Below the pieces are notes generated by a model. That model was not told where the DNA came from, made no database searches, and saw only the letters and a list, made by a program, of their open reading frames with translations. A DNA stretch of 64,000 nucleotides, taken from Bacteroidales bacterium. GTDB taxonomy: Bacteria; Bacteroidota; Bacteroidia; Bacteroidales; UBA932. The stretch spans positions 1 through 64,000 of the forward strand of contig JAFYXO010000015.1 in NCBI GenBank assembly GCA_017546125.1, in the 5' to 3' direction. Shown in pieces: positions 54,865 through 63,960 of the stretch (position 1 is its first letter; the number at the start of each line of letters is the position of its first letter). The position numbers and the translations under genes are program-made.

Positions 54865-56298
54865 CTACTTCTGCGATTTCAGATAGTCCTCCAGACCTTT
54901 GACCACTTTTTTCATATAGGCGTCACGGAAACTGCGGTCTGCAATTCTCTCCTCATCTTCAGGGTTGGACAGGAACTGGGTCTCAACAAGTACGTTAGGG
55001 TACTCGATAGGTCCGTTGAGTGAGAAGTTGAAGTTGCCTACAAGTCCGAAGTTCACTACGCCTTCAAGCTCGAGGGTTCTTAGGAGGATAGCCTCTGCAA
55101 GTGGTCTGTTGTGTATATATTTGTAGTATGTGCTTGATCCTTTTACATCAAGTGGGCTGCCGGCTGCGTTGCAGTGGATAGAGATAACAAGGTCCACATT
55201 GTTCTCAAGGAAGATTTTCTTCCTTTCGGTCATGGTCATACCTGAATCATCTTTTCTGCTAAGTACCACTTTGGCACCTTTTTTCTCCAACTCTTTTTTG
55301 AGGGTATAAGCCATCTCAAGGTTAAGCTCTTTTTCTTTAAGACCGCTAATACTTACAGCGCCGGTAGAGGTAGGGCCGCCGTGACCTGCATCCACACCGA
55401 TAACCATCCCTTTAAGGGTAAGTTCAGGTTTGTGTTTTACATCTACCATCAAAGTTGAATCCTCATAGTAGATTCTGGTTCCCCAGGAGTAGTCGTTCAA
55501 GAAGATTTTTGCTCTGAATACATCGTATTCCACCTGCTCAAGGTCCACATATTTCACCATCCCAAGTGGAACTTTCTGGGTCAGCCAGTTGCTGTTGCAT
55601 TGTGCGCCGAAGATGTCCACTACGATGCTCTTGTCCTCCAAGACCTGTCTCACTACGTATGGGTGTTTGGTGTTTAGGGAGATTGCCACTCTGTCGAAGT
55701 CACCCATGTTGGTGACGCTCCAGTTGTTTGTGGTTACGTCGCGAACAGGTGCATTCTCGATAGGAGAGGTGTACTCCTTGGGGATATGGAAGTATTTGTT
55801 CTCAGCCACTTTCACTTTGTATAGGTTGCCGTACTCTTCTACCACCTCAAGAGGGATACCGGCATCCACGAAACAAACTTTGGCACCACCAAGACGGTCA
55901 GCACCTTTGCCGTAGTTGAAGTATGCACCCTCGGTAGTCTCCACGTAAAGAGATGTGAAAACCGATAGAGGTAGCTCGGCCTGTGGTCTTGCAGGCCTTT
56001 CAGTGGTATAGAACATATTGAGTGTGTCAGATACATTTTGTCCACCGAATGTAGAGGTGACGATAAGGGTGTTGTTACCCTCTGTAAGGTCCACTTTCTT
56101 ACCGAAAGATCCTGTTTTGTAAACTTTTACAGCCTCACCGTTGAAAGTTACAGCAGATCCTGGTGTAGTGCATCCCACGATATGCTGGGTTTTGGTGTAA
56201 ACGGTATCTTTACCCCATTTGTTCACTTTGAGAGTGTGTGATTGGGCAAAAGCCAGACCCGGAATAAGGGCCAGAATGAAAATGATAGATTTTCTCAT
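54865..56298 (-). CDS. N-acetylmuramoyl-L-alanine amidase (Amidase_3)
   Basis: A 477-residue exported protein (signal peptide ending near LAFAQSH). A beta-rich N-terminal region of about 290 residues precedes a zinc amidase domain (from about residue 298): His306 in DAGHGG, Glu about 322, His375 in SIHCNA and Glu439 in VETQFLSN. It cleaves the bond between MurNAc and L-Ala during cell separation. The N-terminal region includes an SH3-like segment (about residues 120-170) and an AMIN-like block. Confidence 0.9.
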   Translation of the reverse strand: MRKSIIFILALIPGLAFAQSHTLKVNKWGKDTVYTKTQHIVGCTTPGSAVTFNGEAVKVYKTGSFGKKVDLTEGNNTLIVTSTFGGQNVSDTLNMFYTTERPARPQAELPLSVFTSLYVETTEGAYFNYGKGADRLGGAKVCFVDAGIPLEVVEEYGNLYKVKVAENKYFHIPKEYTSPIENAPVRDVTTNNWSVTNMGDFDRVAISLNTKHPYVVRQVLEDKSIVVDIFGAQCNSNWLTQKVPLGMVKYVDLEQVEYDVFRAKIFLNDYSWGTRIYYEDSTLMVDVKHKPELTLKGMVIGVDAGHGGPTSTGAVSISGLKEKELNLEMAYTLKKELEKKGAKVVLSRKDDSGMTMTERKKIFLENNVDLVISIHCNAAGSPLDVKGSSTYYKYIHNRPLAEAILLRTLELEGVVNFGLVGNFNFSLNGPIEYPNVLVETQFLSNPEDEERIADRSFRDAYMKKVVKGLEDYLKSQK

Positions 56299-56309
56299 TG
56301 TCGTATATT

Positions 56310-57275
56310 TTAAAGCATCATTACGAAGTAAAAAACAAGCACTGTTCTCTTTTTGAGTGTAGGGAACGAGATGATGTTCATATCATCGGAGATCTTGTAG
56401 GTGTGGCTGTGAAATCCCGATGTGAGGAGAAGTGCAGGGATTCCTGCCTCCTCGAATGCAACCTGGTCAGAGAGCTTATAGTAAAGTGTGGTAAATGCCT
56501 CGCTGGAGTAGAATGTGTAATCTATGTCCAGGTTGATGTTGTAGAATCTGTTGCACAGACCGATTTTGCCACGATCCTCTTTTTTGAGGGTATTCTCCCC
56601 GAGGATGATAAGGTAATCTTTGATCCCTTCGTGTACAGGTTCGAGTGTCGAGCCTATCTGGTCCATATTTATGGCGCAGATAATATTTTTCTTGGGAATC
56701 CCAAGTTGTTTTACGAAATGGCGTGACCCGGCCATACTCAACTCTTTGGCGTCAAAGGCTACAAAGATGATGTTTTTGTCGGGACCCATTTTTGCCTTGT
56801 GCATCGAGCCGAACATCTCAGCGAGGTTCATCAGTGCGGTCACACCTGAAGCGTTGTCATCAGCGCCATTGTATACAAATCCGTTCAGTGCCCCTATGTG
56901 GTCGTAGTGGGCAGAGATGATGATATACTCATCGGATGGGATGACACTGGGGATAAAACCGACAACATTGCGTCCCACTTTGGTGGAGTCGCATCTGAAA
57001 TGCTGGTAGTAATGGCCCTGAAAAGGTTTCAAGCCATATTGCTCGAAATGGTCACGGATATATTTTCCTATGTTCTGGTGAGCCAGTGTACCTACTGAGC
57101 GTCCTCTGGCACAGTCATTGGCCAGGTAGGAGAGGAGCCTCTCCTGTTTCTGCTGGAATATCATCTGTTCAAACATAGTATAGGGGCCGAGTGTAGCTTT
57201 TTTCTGTCCCGCCAAACTTGTTGGAATCAAATTCAATACTAAGGTCAATAAGATTGATAAAACAAAGTTCTTCAC
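56310..57275 (-). CDS. Exported M28 peptidase-like protein with altered general base
   Basis: A 321-residue protein starting at a GTG with a signal peptide. The M28 zinc motifs HYDH (His123, Asp125) and GADDNASG (Asp139-Asp140) are intact. The catalytic Glu-Glu of the family is Lys177-Glu178 (FDAKELSMAGS), so the general base is replaced while the metal-binding Glu remains. It may still bind metal but be non-hydrolytic or use another residue. It stands divergent from the TPR protein with overlapping promoters. Confidence 0.8.
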   Translation of the reverse strand: MKNFVLSILLTLVLNLIPTSLAGQKKATLGPYTMFEQMIFQQKQERLLSYLANDCARGRSVGTLAHQNIGKYIRDHFEQYGLKPFQGHYYQHFRCDSTKVGRNVVGFIPSVIPSDEYIIISAHYDHIGALNGFVYNGADDNASGVTALMNLAEMFGSMHKAKMGPDKNIIFVAFDAKELSMAGSRHFVKQLGIPKKNIICAINMDQIGSTLEPVHEGIKDYLIILGENTLKKEDRGKIGLCNRFYNINLDIDYTFYSSEAFTTLYYKLSDQVAFEEAGIPALLLTSGFHSHTYKISDDMNIISFPTLKKRTVLVFYFVMML

Positions 57276-57283
57276 TATATTTG
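57254..57283 (+). promoter_or_regulatory. Promoter of the TPR gene at 57339
   Basis: TTG (57254-57256) and TATATTTG (57276-57283) are spaced by 19 bp. The element touches the first codon of the divergent M28 gene. Confidence 0.55.
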
Positions 57284-57338
57284 CACGATTTTTGAAATCC
57301 CAAAAGTACTAAATTTTTACCAATAGAAAAGCACTCCG

Positions 57339-59333
57339 ATGAATAATCTAAAAAAAGGTCTCTTTCTCGTTATTTTATTTCTGAATTTTGGGATATTACA
57401 TGCTCAGTGGGATATCAATCAGTTCTTCTATAGGGGGCAGCACTCCCTTGTGGAGGGGCGTTATGCAGAGGCTATTGACAATTTTAATATCCTGGTCAGG
57501 CTGAATGACAAACTTTATGAGGCCTATTTTTTCAGAGGGATAGCCAAATACAATCTCGGAGACTTTCTTGGTGCCCAAATCGACTTCGACAAGACTATTG
57601 AGATAAACCCCATCTATACGCCGGCATACCACTATCGCGCCATCACCCTCAGCCGTATCGGCAAATACGATCTGGCGCTGAAGGATCTGGCGGAGGCGGT
57701 CGATTTGAGACCAAGCTACATCGGACTATACTTCAGCCGCGGAGTCACCTATTTCCTCTCGCAGCAGTTCGACAAGGCTATTGAGGATTTCAACAAATTT
57801 ATCCAGAAGGAGCCCAGAGAGGCCGATGCATATTTGAATAGGGGTGCTTCGTATCTATATGTGGGTGATACACTTAAGGCAATATCTGACTACAACAAGG
57901 CGATTACACTCAATAAATTCGAGCCGGAGGGGTATATCCGCCGCGCACGCGTATTCCAGATGCAGAAGGAGTATGAAAAGGCAATTACAGACCTCAATAC
58001 CGCCATCTCTCTCGACAAGGAGAATACCTTTGCCTACTTCAACAGGGCACTCATGCGTTTCGACAACAACGATATCAACGGCTCGCTTGAGGACTTGAAC
58101 AAGGTGTTGGAACTTGAGCCGGGTAATGCCCTCACCCTCTATAACCGCGCCCTGATCAGGACCCAGATAGGTGATTACAACAATGCCCTTGATGACTACG
58201 ACAGGGTGCTCAATATCAACCCTGAGAACGTTCTTGCATATTTCAACCGCGCCTCTGTGTTCCTGGAGCTGGGCCGATACCGCGAGGCGATGGATGACTA
58301 TTCGCAGGCGATCAATCTGTACCCCGATTTTGCGAAGGCGTATATGAACCGTTCGTATGTCAAGAACAAATTGGGACAATTCAATTCAGCTCAGGCCGAC
58401 TACGATATTGCCCAGAAGAAGATTGCAGAGTACAAGAAGACTGCCGCCGATTCCACCGCATATGCAGCCTTTGCAGATACTACCCGCCAATATGACCGCC
58501 TTCTCGACTTGGATGCGGAGTTTGCGAAGAGGGATTTCAACGACGAACTGTTGCAATACAGGGATGTCGATATCCGCTTGAAGCCTCTCTACCGTTTCGT
58601 GGCGCAGGCAAATCAGGAGAGTGTTGCACTTGTGCTTGATAAGAAATACTCGGATGAGAAGGTCGATGCCTTCAAGAAAACCATCCCTATCGGGGTGGAA
58701 CTCACCTGCTATGGTCCTGCCGGAAGCGGAGTTGACAATCAGAGGGTGATAGAGGCGCTGGACGGGGAGGTGGATGCCGATTCATTGGGGCGCAGCCTCT
58801 TTGCAAAAGCTATTCTTGAATCGGAGAACAAGCAGTTCAATATTGCCCTTGACTGCTACAGCAAAGCGATCCAGAATAACCCTTCAGAGATATTCTACTA
58901 CATAAACAGGGGTGCCATCCAGTCGGAGATGATCGATTTTATCTCCTCTATTGAGAACAATGTGCAGGTTCTTACCCTGGACAATGCAGGAACCACCAAA
59001 GCGAGGGTGAAGGAGCAGTCTACCCGCAGTTACGACTATACTGCAGCGATACACGATATGAAAAAGGCGGCGTCGCTTTACCCTGAATTCCCTTACACAT
59101 ACTATAACCTTGGAAACCTCTATTGCCAGTCAAATGACCTCCCTGAGGCTATACGCCAATACGAGAAGGCGATCAGCCTCTACCCAAATATCGGAGAGGC
59201 ATACTACAACAAGGGCCTTGTCCTTATCTATCTGAAAGATAAAGAGAAAGGTTGTATAGATTTGAGTAAGGCAGGTGAGCTGGGCATCGAGGATGCGTAC
59301 AGCGTCATCAAGAAATATTGCTCGGAAGAGTAA
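57339..59333 (+). CDS. Large exported TPR repeat protein
   Basis: A 664-residue protein with a signal peptide (cleavage near ILHAQ) and about twelve TPR units, e.g. AYFNRASVFLELGRYREAMDDYSQAI. A break near residues 365-480 lacks repeats. It would be periplasmic, forming a superhelical scaffold, and has no catalytic motif. It ends directly at the stop of the convergent DUF4293 gene. Confidence 0.85.
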   Translation: MNNLKKGLFLVILFLNFGILHAQWDINQFFYRGQHSLVEGRYAEAIDNFNILVRLNDKLYEAYFFRGIAKYNLGDFLGAQIDFDKTIEINPIYTPAYHYRAITLSRIGKYDLALKDLAEAVDLRPSYIGLYFSRGVTYFLSQQFDKAIEDFNKFIQKEPREADAYLNRGASYLYVGDTLKAISDYNKAITLNKFEPEGYIRRARVFQMQKEYEKAITDLNTAISLDKENTFAYFNRALMRFDNNDINGSLEDLNKVLELEPGNALTLYNRALIRTQIGDYNNALDDYDRVLNINPENVLAYFNRASVFLELGRYREAMDDYSQAINLYPDFAKAYMNRSYVKNKLGQFNSAQADYDIAQKKIAEYKKTAADSTAYAAFADTTRQYDRLLDLDAEFAKRDFNDELLQYRDVDIRLKPLYRFVAQANQESVALVLDKKYSDEKVDAFKKTIPIGVELTCYGPAGSGVDNQRVIEALDGEVDADSLGRSLFAKAILESENKQFNIALDCYSKAIQNNPSEIFYYINRGAIQSEMIDFISSIENNVQVLTLDNAGTTKARVKEQSTRSYDYTAAIHDMKKAASLYPEFPYTYYNLGNLYCQSNDLPEAIRQYEKAISLYPNIGEAYYNKGLVLIYLKDKEKGCIDLSKAGELGIEDAYSVIKKYCSEE

Positions 59334-59750
59334 TTATTTTCTCCTTCTTGAAGATCTCAAACGGCTTGCAGCCATCACCATCGCTTCGTCGCGTGCCACA
59401 TATCTCATGCCGATAAATGTGATAATGGCAGAGATGACAGGAAACACTGTGCTGATGGTAAAGATCATCTCAGGCTCTCTTCTGAAGAACAAAACTGCAA
59501 GATAGATCTGGAATCCCAATGCGATAAGTGAGCTCAAATTGCAGATTCTGATCTGGTACATCCTCTTCTTGAATGAAGTGAGGGCGATGATGCTTAGGAC
59601 AGATGTCACCAGGATGAAAATTCTGGTAGGTGTGTACTCCCAGAATGAGATGGTGGTGCCGTCGGTGAATTTGATCAGATTTGAGAAAAACATCGAGATG
59701 TTCAATCCCGCTGCTATAGTTAGGAACAATGATTGTATTCTAAAAAACAT
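59334..59750 (-). CDS. DUF4293 membrane protein
   Basis: A 138-residue (from the chosen ATG at 59750) protein with four membrane helices and a basic C-terminal tail (SRLRSSRRRK), typical of DUF4293, which is restricted to Bacteroidetes. The start MFFRIQSLF aligns with the usual MIQRIQ opening; an ATG at 59774 would add eight residues. Function unknown. It converges head-on with the TPR gene without a gap. Confidence 0.8.
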   Translation of the reverse strand: MFFRIQSLFLTIAAGLNISMFFSNLIKFTDGTTISFWEYTPTRIFILVTSVLSIIALTSFKKRMYQIRICNLSSLIALGFQIYLAVLFFRREPEMIFTISTVFPVISAIITFIGMRYVARDEAMVMAASRLRSSRRRK

Positions 59751-59792
59751 AATAATCTCTGTTAGTTGGGACAAAAGTAGAAAAAATATTAT

Positions 59793-59800
59793 TATTTTTG
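59793..59800 (+). promoter_or_regulatory. -7 element of the nucleoside phosphorylase gene
   Basis: TATTTTTG fits TAnnTTTG and lies 29 nt before the ATG at 59830. Confidence 0.35.
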
Positions 59801-59829
59801 ATAGTTATAATTTAATAAAGAAAGAAACT

Positions 59830-60720
59830 ATGGGAAGAATAGCAGAATCGGAATTGATCATTAATGGTGATGGTTCAATATTTCACCTTCATATTACACC
59901 TGAGGATTTGGCTGATACAGTGATGCTTGTAGGGGATCCTGGCCGTGTTGATATGGTGGCCCAGTTTTTTGAGGAGATTGAGGTGGACAAATCATCCCGT
60001 GAATTCCATACCATTACAGGTAAATATAAGGGTAAAAGGATCTCAGTAATCTCGACCGGTATCGGTTGTGACAATATTGATATCGTGGTAAACGAGCTTG
60101 ATGCCCTCAAAAATATAGACTTCAATACCAGAGAGGTGAAGCCTGTTCATACACAGTTGAATATCTTGCGTGTAGGTACCTCTGGTGCCATTCAGCCTGA
60201 GATTCCACTCGGATCATTTGTCTTCTCCCATTACTCAGTGGGATTTGATGCGCTACTTAACTGGTACGGTGGCCGTCAGAACATCGCAGATGCCAAGGTG
60301 GAGGGCGACTTTTTGGCGCACATGGGTGAAGAGTGGGTGGAGAAGAAACTCCCTATCCCTTACTTTGTGAAAGCAAGTGAAAATCTTATAGAACTTTTCA
60401 GTGACTCTACTGTGAAGGGTATGACCATCTCAGCAGGAGGTTTTTACGGACCTCAATGCAGGGTGTTGAGACTACCTATAGCCATTCCGGATATGATGGA
60501 CAGACTCGAATCGTTCCGTTCGGGTGAGTGGAAGATCACCAACTTCGAGATGGAGGGTTCAGCATTGGCAGGTCTGGCAAGAAATCTCGGTCATAATGCA
60601 GCTACAGTGTGCTGTATCATCGCTGCAAGATATGCAGGTGATTCGAACACCGACTACAAACCACGTGTAAAAGAGCTTATCAAACTTGCATTGGACAAAC
60701 TTGCAGAGATTACCAAATGA
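59830..60720 (+). CDS. Nucleoside phosphorylase (uridine phosphorylase-like)
   Basis: A 296-residue enzyme of the NP-I family: VMLVGDPGRVDMVAQFF for the nucleotide-binding start, RVGTSGAIQP and the FEMEGSALAGLARNLGH motif that places ribose-binding Glu. It phosphorolyses uridine or a related nucleoside to the base and ribose-1-phosphate. The ATG at 59830 follows the promoter; an in-frame ATG at 59539 lies in DUF4293. It overlaps the next gene by 4 nt (ATGA). Confidence 0.9.
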   Translation: MGRIAESELIINGDGSIFHLHITPEDLADTVMLVGDPGRVDMVAQFFEEIEVDKSSREFHTITGKYKGKRISVISTGIGCDNIDIVVNELDALKNIDFNTREVKPVHTQLNILRVGTSGAIQPEIPLGSFVFSHYSVGFDALLNWYGGRQNIADAKVEGDFLAHMGEEWVEKKLPIPYFVKASENLIELFSDSTVKGMTISAGGFYGPQCRVLRLPIAIPDMMDRLESFRSGEWKITNFEMEGSALAGLARNLGHNAATVCCIIAARYAGDSNTDYKPRVKELIKLALDKLAEITK

Positions 60721-61592
60721 GTGTAGATACAGAGCTTAAGAGTATAGTTACCCTTCTGGACGACACCGACGATTTTGTGGTAAAGGCCATAAACAAACGG
60801 ATGTTGGGGAGGGGTGTATCTGTATTGACCGACTTGGAAGTCTTATACAATAAAGAGAAATCGTACAGGACCAAAGGTCTTATCGCCGATAAAATCCAAT
60901 ACCTTTCAAATGAGTTTGTCCTTGACGAACTTGGGAGGATGGTAAACCATGAGTATCCAGATCTTGAAAGGGGGATATATCTGATCTCAAAACTTATAGT
61001 TACAGATATAGATGAGATATATTTCAAAGATCTGCTTGGGATACTTATAAGAGATCTTGTCACCGAGATATCAGAAGAGAAGACTGCCCTTGAGAAGATG
61101 CAGATATTCAACCACATCTTCTACCACAGACTCCTGTTCAAATGTGGGGATTACCCCATTACCAGAGAGAGCACCACTGTACTTACATCGGTATTGAGTT
61201 CACGTCATGGTGTCCCCCTCTCGATATCACTCACTTATTTCCTTCTGGCCAGATGTGTGGGTCTGGAGGTTTACCCAATGTGTTTCCCGGGTGGATTTGT
61301 GCCGGCATACATAGAGAAAGACAAGATCCTCTTCTATATGGATATATTCAGAGATGGGGAGATCTTCTCGGAGTCCCGTCTCAAATACTATCTTGAAAAT
61401 CAAGGTGTAGATATCGACACCAGTGCCTTTGAGGTGCGCGATGACAGGACACTTCTTCTTGTCTATCTGGAGGTTCTGCACTTTATGTACACACAAAAAG
61501 AGGATGAATACTTCACCGAACTTATCGGACGTGCCCTCTCCCTTTTCGGAGATGACCGTATCCTGGAGAACGGAGAAGGGGATTTGGAATAG
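60717..61592 (+). CDS. SirB1/transglutaminase-core-2 family protein
   Basis: A 291-residue soluble protein. The central LTSVLSSRHGVPLSISLTYFLLARCVGLEVYP segment matches SirB1, but the following PGHF is PGGF, so the His is missing. The N-terminal ~100 residues are helical (HEAT-like). SirB1 proteins share a fold with transglutaminases but have no proven reaction. It overlaps the phosphorylase gene by 4 nt. Confidence 0.8.
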   Translation: MSVDTELKSIVTLLDDTDDFVVKAINKRMLGRGVSVLTDLEVLYNKEKSYRTKGLIADKIQYLSNEFVLDELGRMVNHEYPDLERGIYLISKLIVTDIDEIYFKDLLGILIRDLVTEISEEKTALEKMQIFNHIFYHRLLFKCGDYPITRESTTVLTSVLSSRHGVPLSISLTYFLLARCVGLEVYPMCFPGGFVPAYIEKDKILFYMDIFRDGEIFSESRLKYYLENQGVDIDTSAFEVRDDRTLLLVYLEVLHFMYTQKEDEYFTELIGRALSLFGDDRILENGEGDLE

Positions 61593-61613
61593 AAAAATAA
61601 AATTGACAACGAT

Positions 61614-62369
61614 ATGAAAAAATTACTTGCAACGATTGTTATGGTCCTGTTGGGCTCATTTGTATTGGCGGCACAGAATCCAACAAGAAACATATTGGAT
61701 ATTCCAATGGTGGTGGTAGCCGGCGGTACATTTGAAATGGGTGGTATAGAGACTTATGGTGAGCAATGCTATCCCGATGAGTTTCCAAAGCATACCGTGA
61801 CAGTGGATGACTACTATATCGGCCAATTTGAAGTTACCCAGGAGCTCTACAAGTTTGTTATGGGGTACAATCCGAGCCACTTTGTCGGAGACAGCCTCCC
61901 TGTGGACAATATCTCATGGGTGGATGCCAAGACATTCATTCACGAATTGAATAAAATGACAGGAAAGCAATACAGACTCCCTACTGAGGCAGAGTGGGAA
62001 TTCGCAGCCAGAGGTGGTCGCTGGTCACAAGATCTCAACTACAGTGGAAGCGATGATCTGAATGCTGTGGGCTGGTGTGACGGAAACAGCGGAAGAAGGA
62101 CTCATGCTGTAGGTACAAAAGCCCCAAATGAACTTGATATCTACGATATGTGTGGCAATGTTTACGAATGGTGCCAGGACAGATATGCTATTTATAAAGC
62201 CGATCCACAAACCAATCCACAAGGCCCAGATTTCGGTAAAGCCAGAGTGATGAGGGGTGGCTCATGGAGATCAGAGGCGCGTAACTGCCGCAATACTTAC
62301 AGAAGTTCAGAGGATTACGAAGCTCGCATCCTTAACTGCGGCCTCCGCCTCGCAATGGATTACGAATAG
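61614..62369 (+). CDS. Exported formylglycine-generating-enzyme-like protein (SUMF1 domain)
   Basis: A 251-residue protein with a signal peptide (cleavage near VLAAQN). The SUMF1 fold is clear: MGGTFEMGG-type opening, LPTEAEWEFAARGG, MCGNVYEWCQDRY and RVMRGGSWRSEARNCR. Only one Cys is in the position where true enzymes have two, so the sulfatase-activating function is doubtful; Bacteroidetes use such domains in gliding/secretion lipoproteins (GldK/J-like). A bidirectional terminator follows. Confidence 0.85.
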   Translation: MKKLLATIVMVLLGSFVLAAQNPTRNILDIPMVVVAGGTFEMGGIETYGEQCYPDEFPKHTVTVDDYYIGQFEVTQELYKFVMGYNPSHFVGDSLPVDNISWVDAKTFIHELNKMTGKQYRLPTEAEWEFAARGGRWSQDLNYSGSDDLNAVGWCDGNSGRRTHAVGTKAPNELDIYDMCGNVYEWCQDRYAIYKADPQTNPQGPDFGKARVMRGGSWRSEARNCRNTYRSSEDYEARILNCGLRLAMDYE

Positions 62370-62380
62370 AAAAATAAAAA

Positions 62381-62402
62381 AGCCCGGCCTGCAGGTCGGG
62401 CT
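62381..62402. terminator. Bidirectional terminator between the SUMF1 gene and tRNA-Gly
   Basis: AGCCCGGCC and GGTCGGGCT pair with one wobble around TGCA. An A-run before and a T-run after serve both directions. Confidence 0.9.
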
Positions 62403-62408
62403 TTTGAG

Positions 62409-62481
62409 AGCGGAAAACGGGGTTCGAACCCGCGACCTTCGGCTTGGGAAGCCGACGCTCTACCAACTGAGCTATTTCCGC
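62409..62481 (-). tRNA. tRNA-Gly (anticodon CCC)
   Basis: A complete cloverleaf on the minus strand: acceptor GCGGAAA with its complement, D-arm AGCTCAGTTGGTAGAGC, anticodon loop TTCCCAA (anticodon CCC), T-arm CGGGTTCGAACCC. CCA is not encoded. It decodes GGG. Confidence 0.95.
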
Positions 62482-62500
62482 TTAAAGAGATAACAAAGGT

Positions 62501-63742
62501 ATGAATTTAAATTTATTTATCGCCAAAAAAATTAAAGGAAAGAGTGGGGAAAAGGGAAAACTCAGCTCTTCGAGCAATACTATCGCCTGCATCTCAGTAG
62601 CGATCAGTATTCTGGTGATGTTCATCGCAATGGTTATCTCTGATGGCTTCAAGAGGGAGATTCGTGAGACCTCAGTGGGATTCTCAGGAGAGGTTTTCAT
62701 CATTGCCCCCGGGCAGGATGTTACAAACCACCTCTACCCAATCAGCGGACGCCCATCCTATATAGATAAGGTGAAAGGGGCTAAAGGGATCGAGAGTGTC
62801 AATGAGGTGGCATACGCAGCGGGTATGCTCAAAAGCGACGAATCTGTACAAGGGATCCTTTTCAAAGGGGTCGATTCGACATACAATCTCAAATTCTTCG
62901 AAAAATATCTGGTAGAGGGTGAACTTCCCAATTTCTCGACCAGGAGTGCTTCCACAGAGATATTGATATCAAAACGTCTTGCAAATCTGATGAGATACAA
63001 TTGCGGAGACAAGATCACCGCCTATTTTGTCGGGCAGAGTGTGAGGGTACGCAAGTTTACCATTTCTGGCCTTTATGATATCCAGCTGGATCAGATGGAC
63101 AAGACACTGGCTCTGGTGGATATCAGACAGACACGGAGACTCAACGGGTGGGAGGCTGATCAGGTTTCCAATATTGAGATGTCGCTTGTAGAGGGAGCAG
63201 ATACCAGAAAAGTGTGCAATGAACTTGAGAGGATTATCCTCGAAAGGCCTTGGGACGATGACTCTGTGGTGATAAGTCAGATCAGGTATATCTACCCCCA
63301 CATCTTCGACTGGCTCGACCTGCTCAATATGAATGTCCTTATCATCCTGATTCTTATGATGGTGGTAGCCGGATTCAATATGATATCGGGTCTCCTTATT
63401 ATCCTGTTCGAAAAGACCTCAATGATAGGTCTCTTGAAGGCACTTGGTATGAAGACAAAGGATATCTGCAAGATATTTATCTACAGGGGATCTTTCATCG
63501 TTCTGAAAGGTATGTTGATAGGAAATGTCATCGCTGTTATACTCTCTGTTCTTCAGGGGTCTTTCCACATAATCGGACTCAATCCGGCCAACTACTTCGT
63601 GGACCATATTCCGGTCTATGTGAATGTTCCTAAGATATTGATTCTCAATATCTGCTCATTCGCGCTGATGATTTTGATCATGATAATACCATCTCTATTT
63701 ATCGCTAGAGTACAGCCCGACAAGACCATCAAGGTAAGCTAG
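62501..63742 (+). CDS. LolC/LolE-type lipoprotein-releasing permease (FtsX domain)
   Basis: A 413-residue inner-membrane protein with an N-terminal helix, a large periplasmic domain (about residues 60-265) and three C-terminal helices of the FtsX type (LLNMNVLIILILMMVVAGFNMISGLLI; GLLKALGMKTKDI motif). In complex with a LolD ATPase it releases lipoproteins from the inner membrane. No ATPase is in the window. This fits the many lipoproteins found here. The N-terminal stretch is short (FIAKKI). Confidence 0.9.
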   Translation: MNLNLFIAKKIKGKSGEKGKLSSSSNTIACISVAISILVMFIAMVISDGFKREIRETSVGFSGEVFIIAPGQDVTNHLYPISGRPSYIDKVKGAKGIESVNEVAYAAGMLKSDESVQGILFKGVDSTYNLKFFEKYLVEGELPNFSTRSASTEILISKRLANLMRYNCGDKITAYFVGQSVRVRKFTISGLYDIQLDQMDKTLALVDIRQTRRLNGWEADQVSNIEMSLVEGADTRKVCNELERIILERPWDDDSVVISQIRYIYPHIFDWLDLLNMNVLIILILMMVVAGFNMISGLLIILFEKTSMIGLLKALGMKTKDICKIFIYRGSFIVLKGMLIGNVIAVILSVLQGSFHIIGLNPANYFVDHIPVYVNVPKILILNICSFALMILIMIIPSLFIARVQPDKTIKVS

Positions 63743-63784
63743 CTCCCCCGGCAGTGACAGCTATTGTATCTCCCGCTTCCAGAT

Positions 63785-63880
63785 GCTTACTTTCTGGAGC
63801 TTACTTCCTGGATCACACATCCTGGCCCTTACTTTTTGGTGCTTACTTCCTGGATCACACTTTCTAGCCCCTTCTTACTA
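63785..63880 (+). repeat. Short direct repeats downstream of the Lol-type permease
   Basis: GCTTACTTCCTGGATCACAC occurs at 63799 and again at 63841 (42-bp period), and a shorter GCTTACTTTCTGGA precedes at 63785. The unit also contains CTGGCCCTTACTTTTTGG. No open frame of note lies in 63743-64000. Confidence 0.65.
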
Positions 63881-63960
63881 GATTCGGTTTCCATTCACAA
63901 GTCGTAGATCTCAGTCCTACTTAATACAAGCCGTTTCAATCATCGTTCTTTTTTTGCTTG

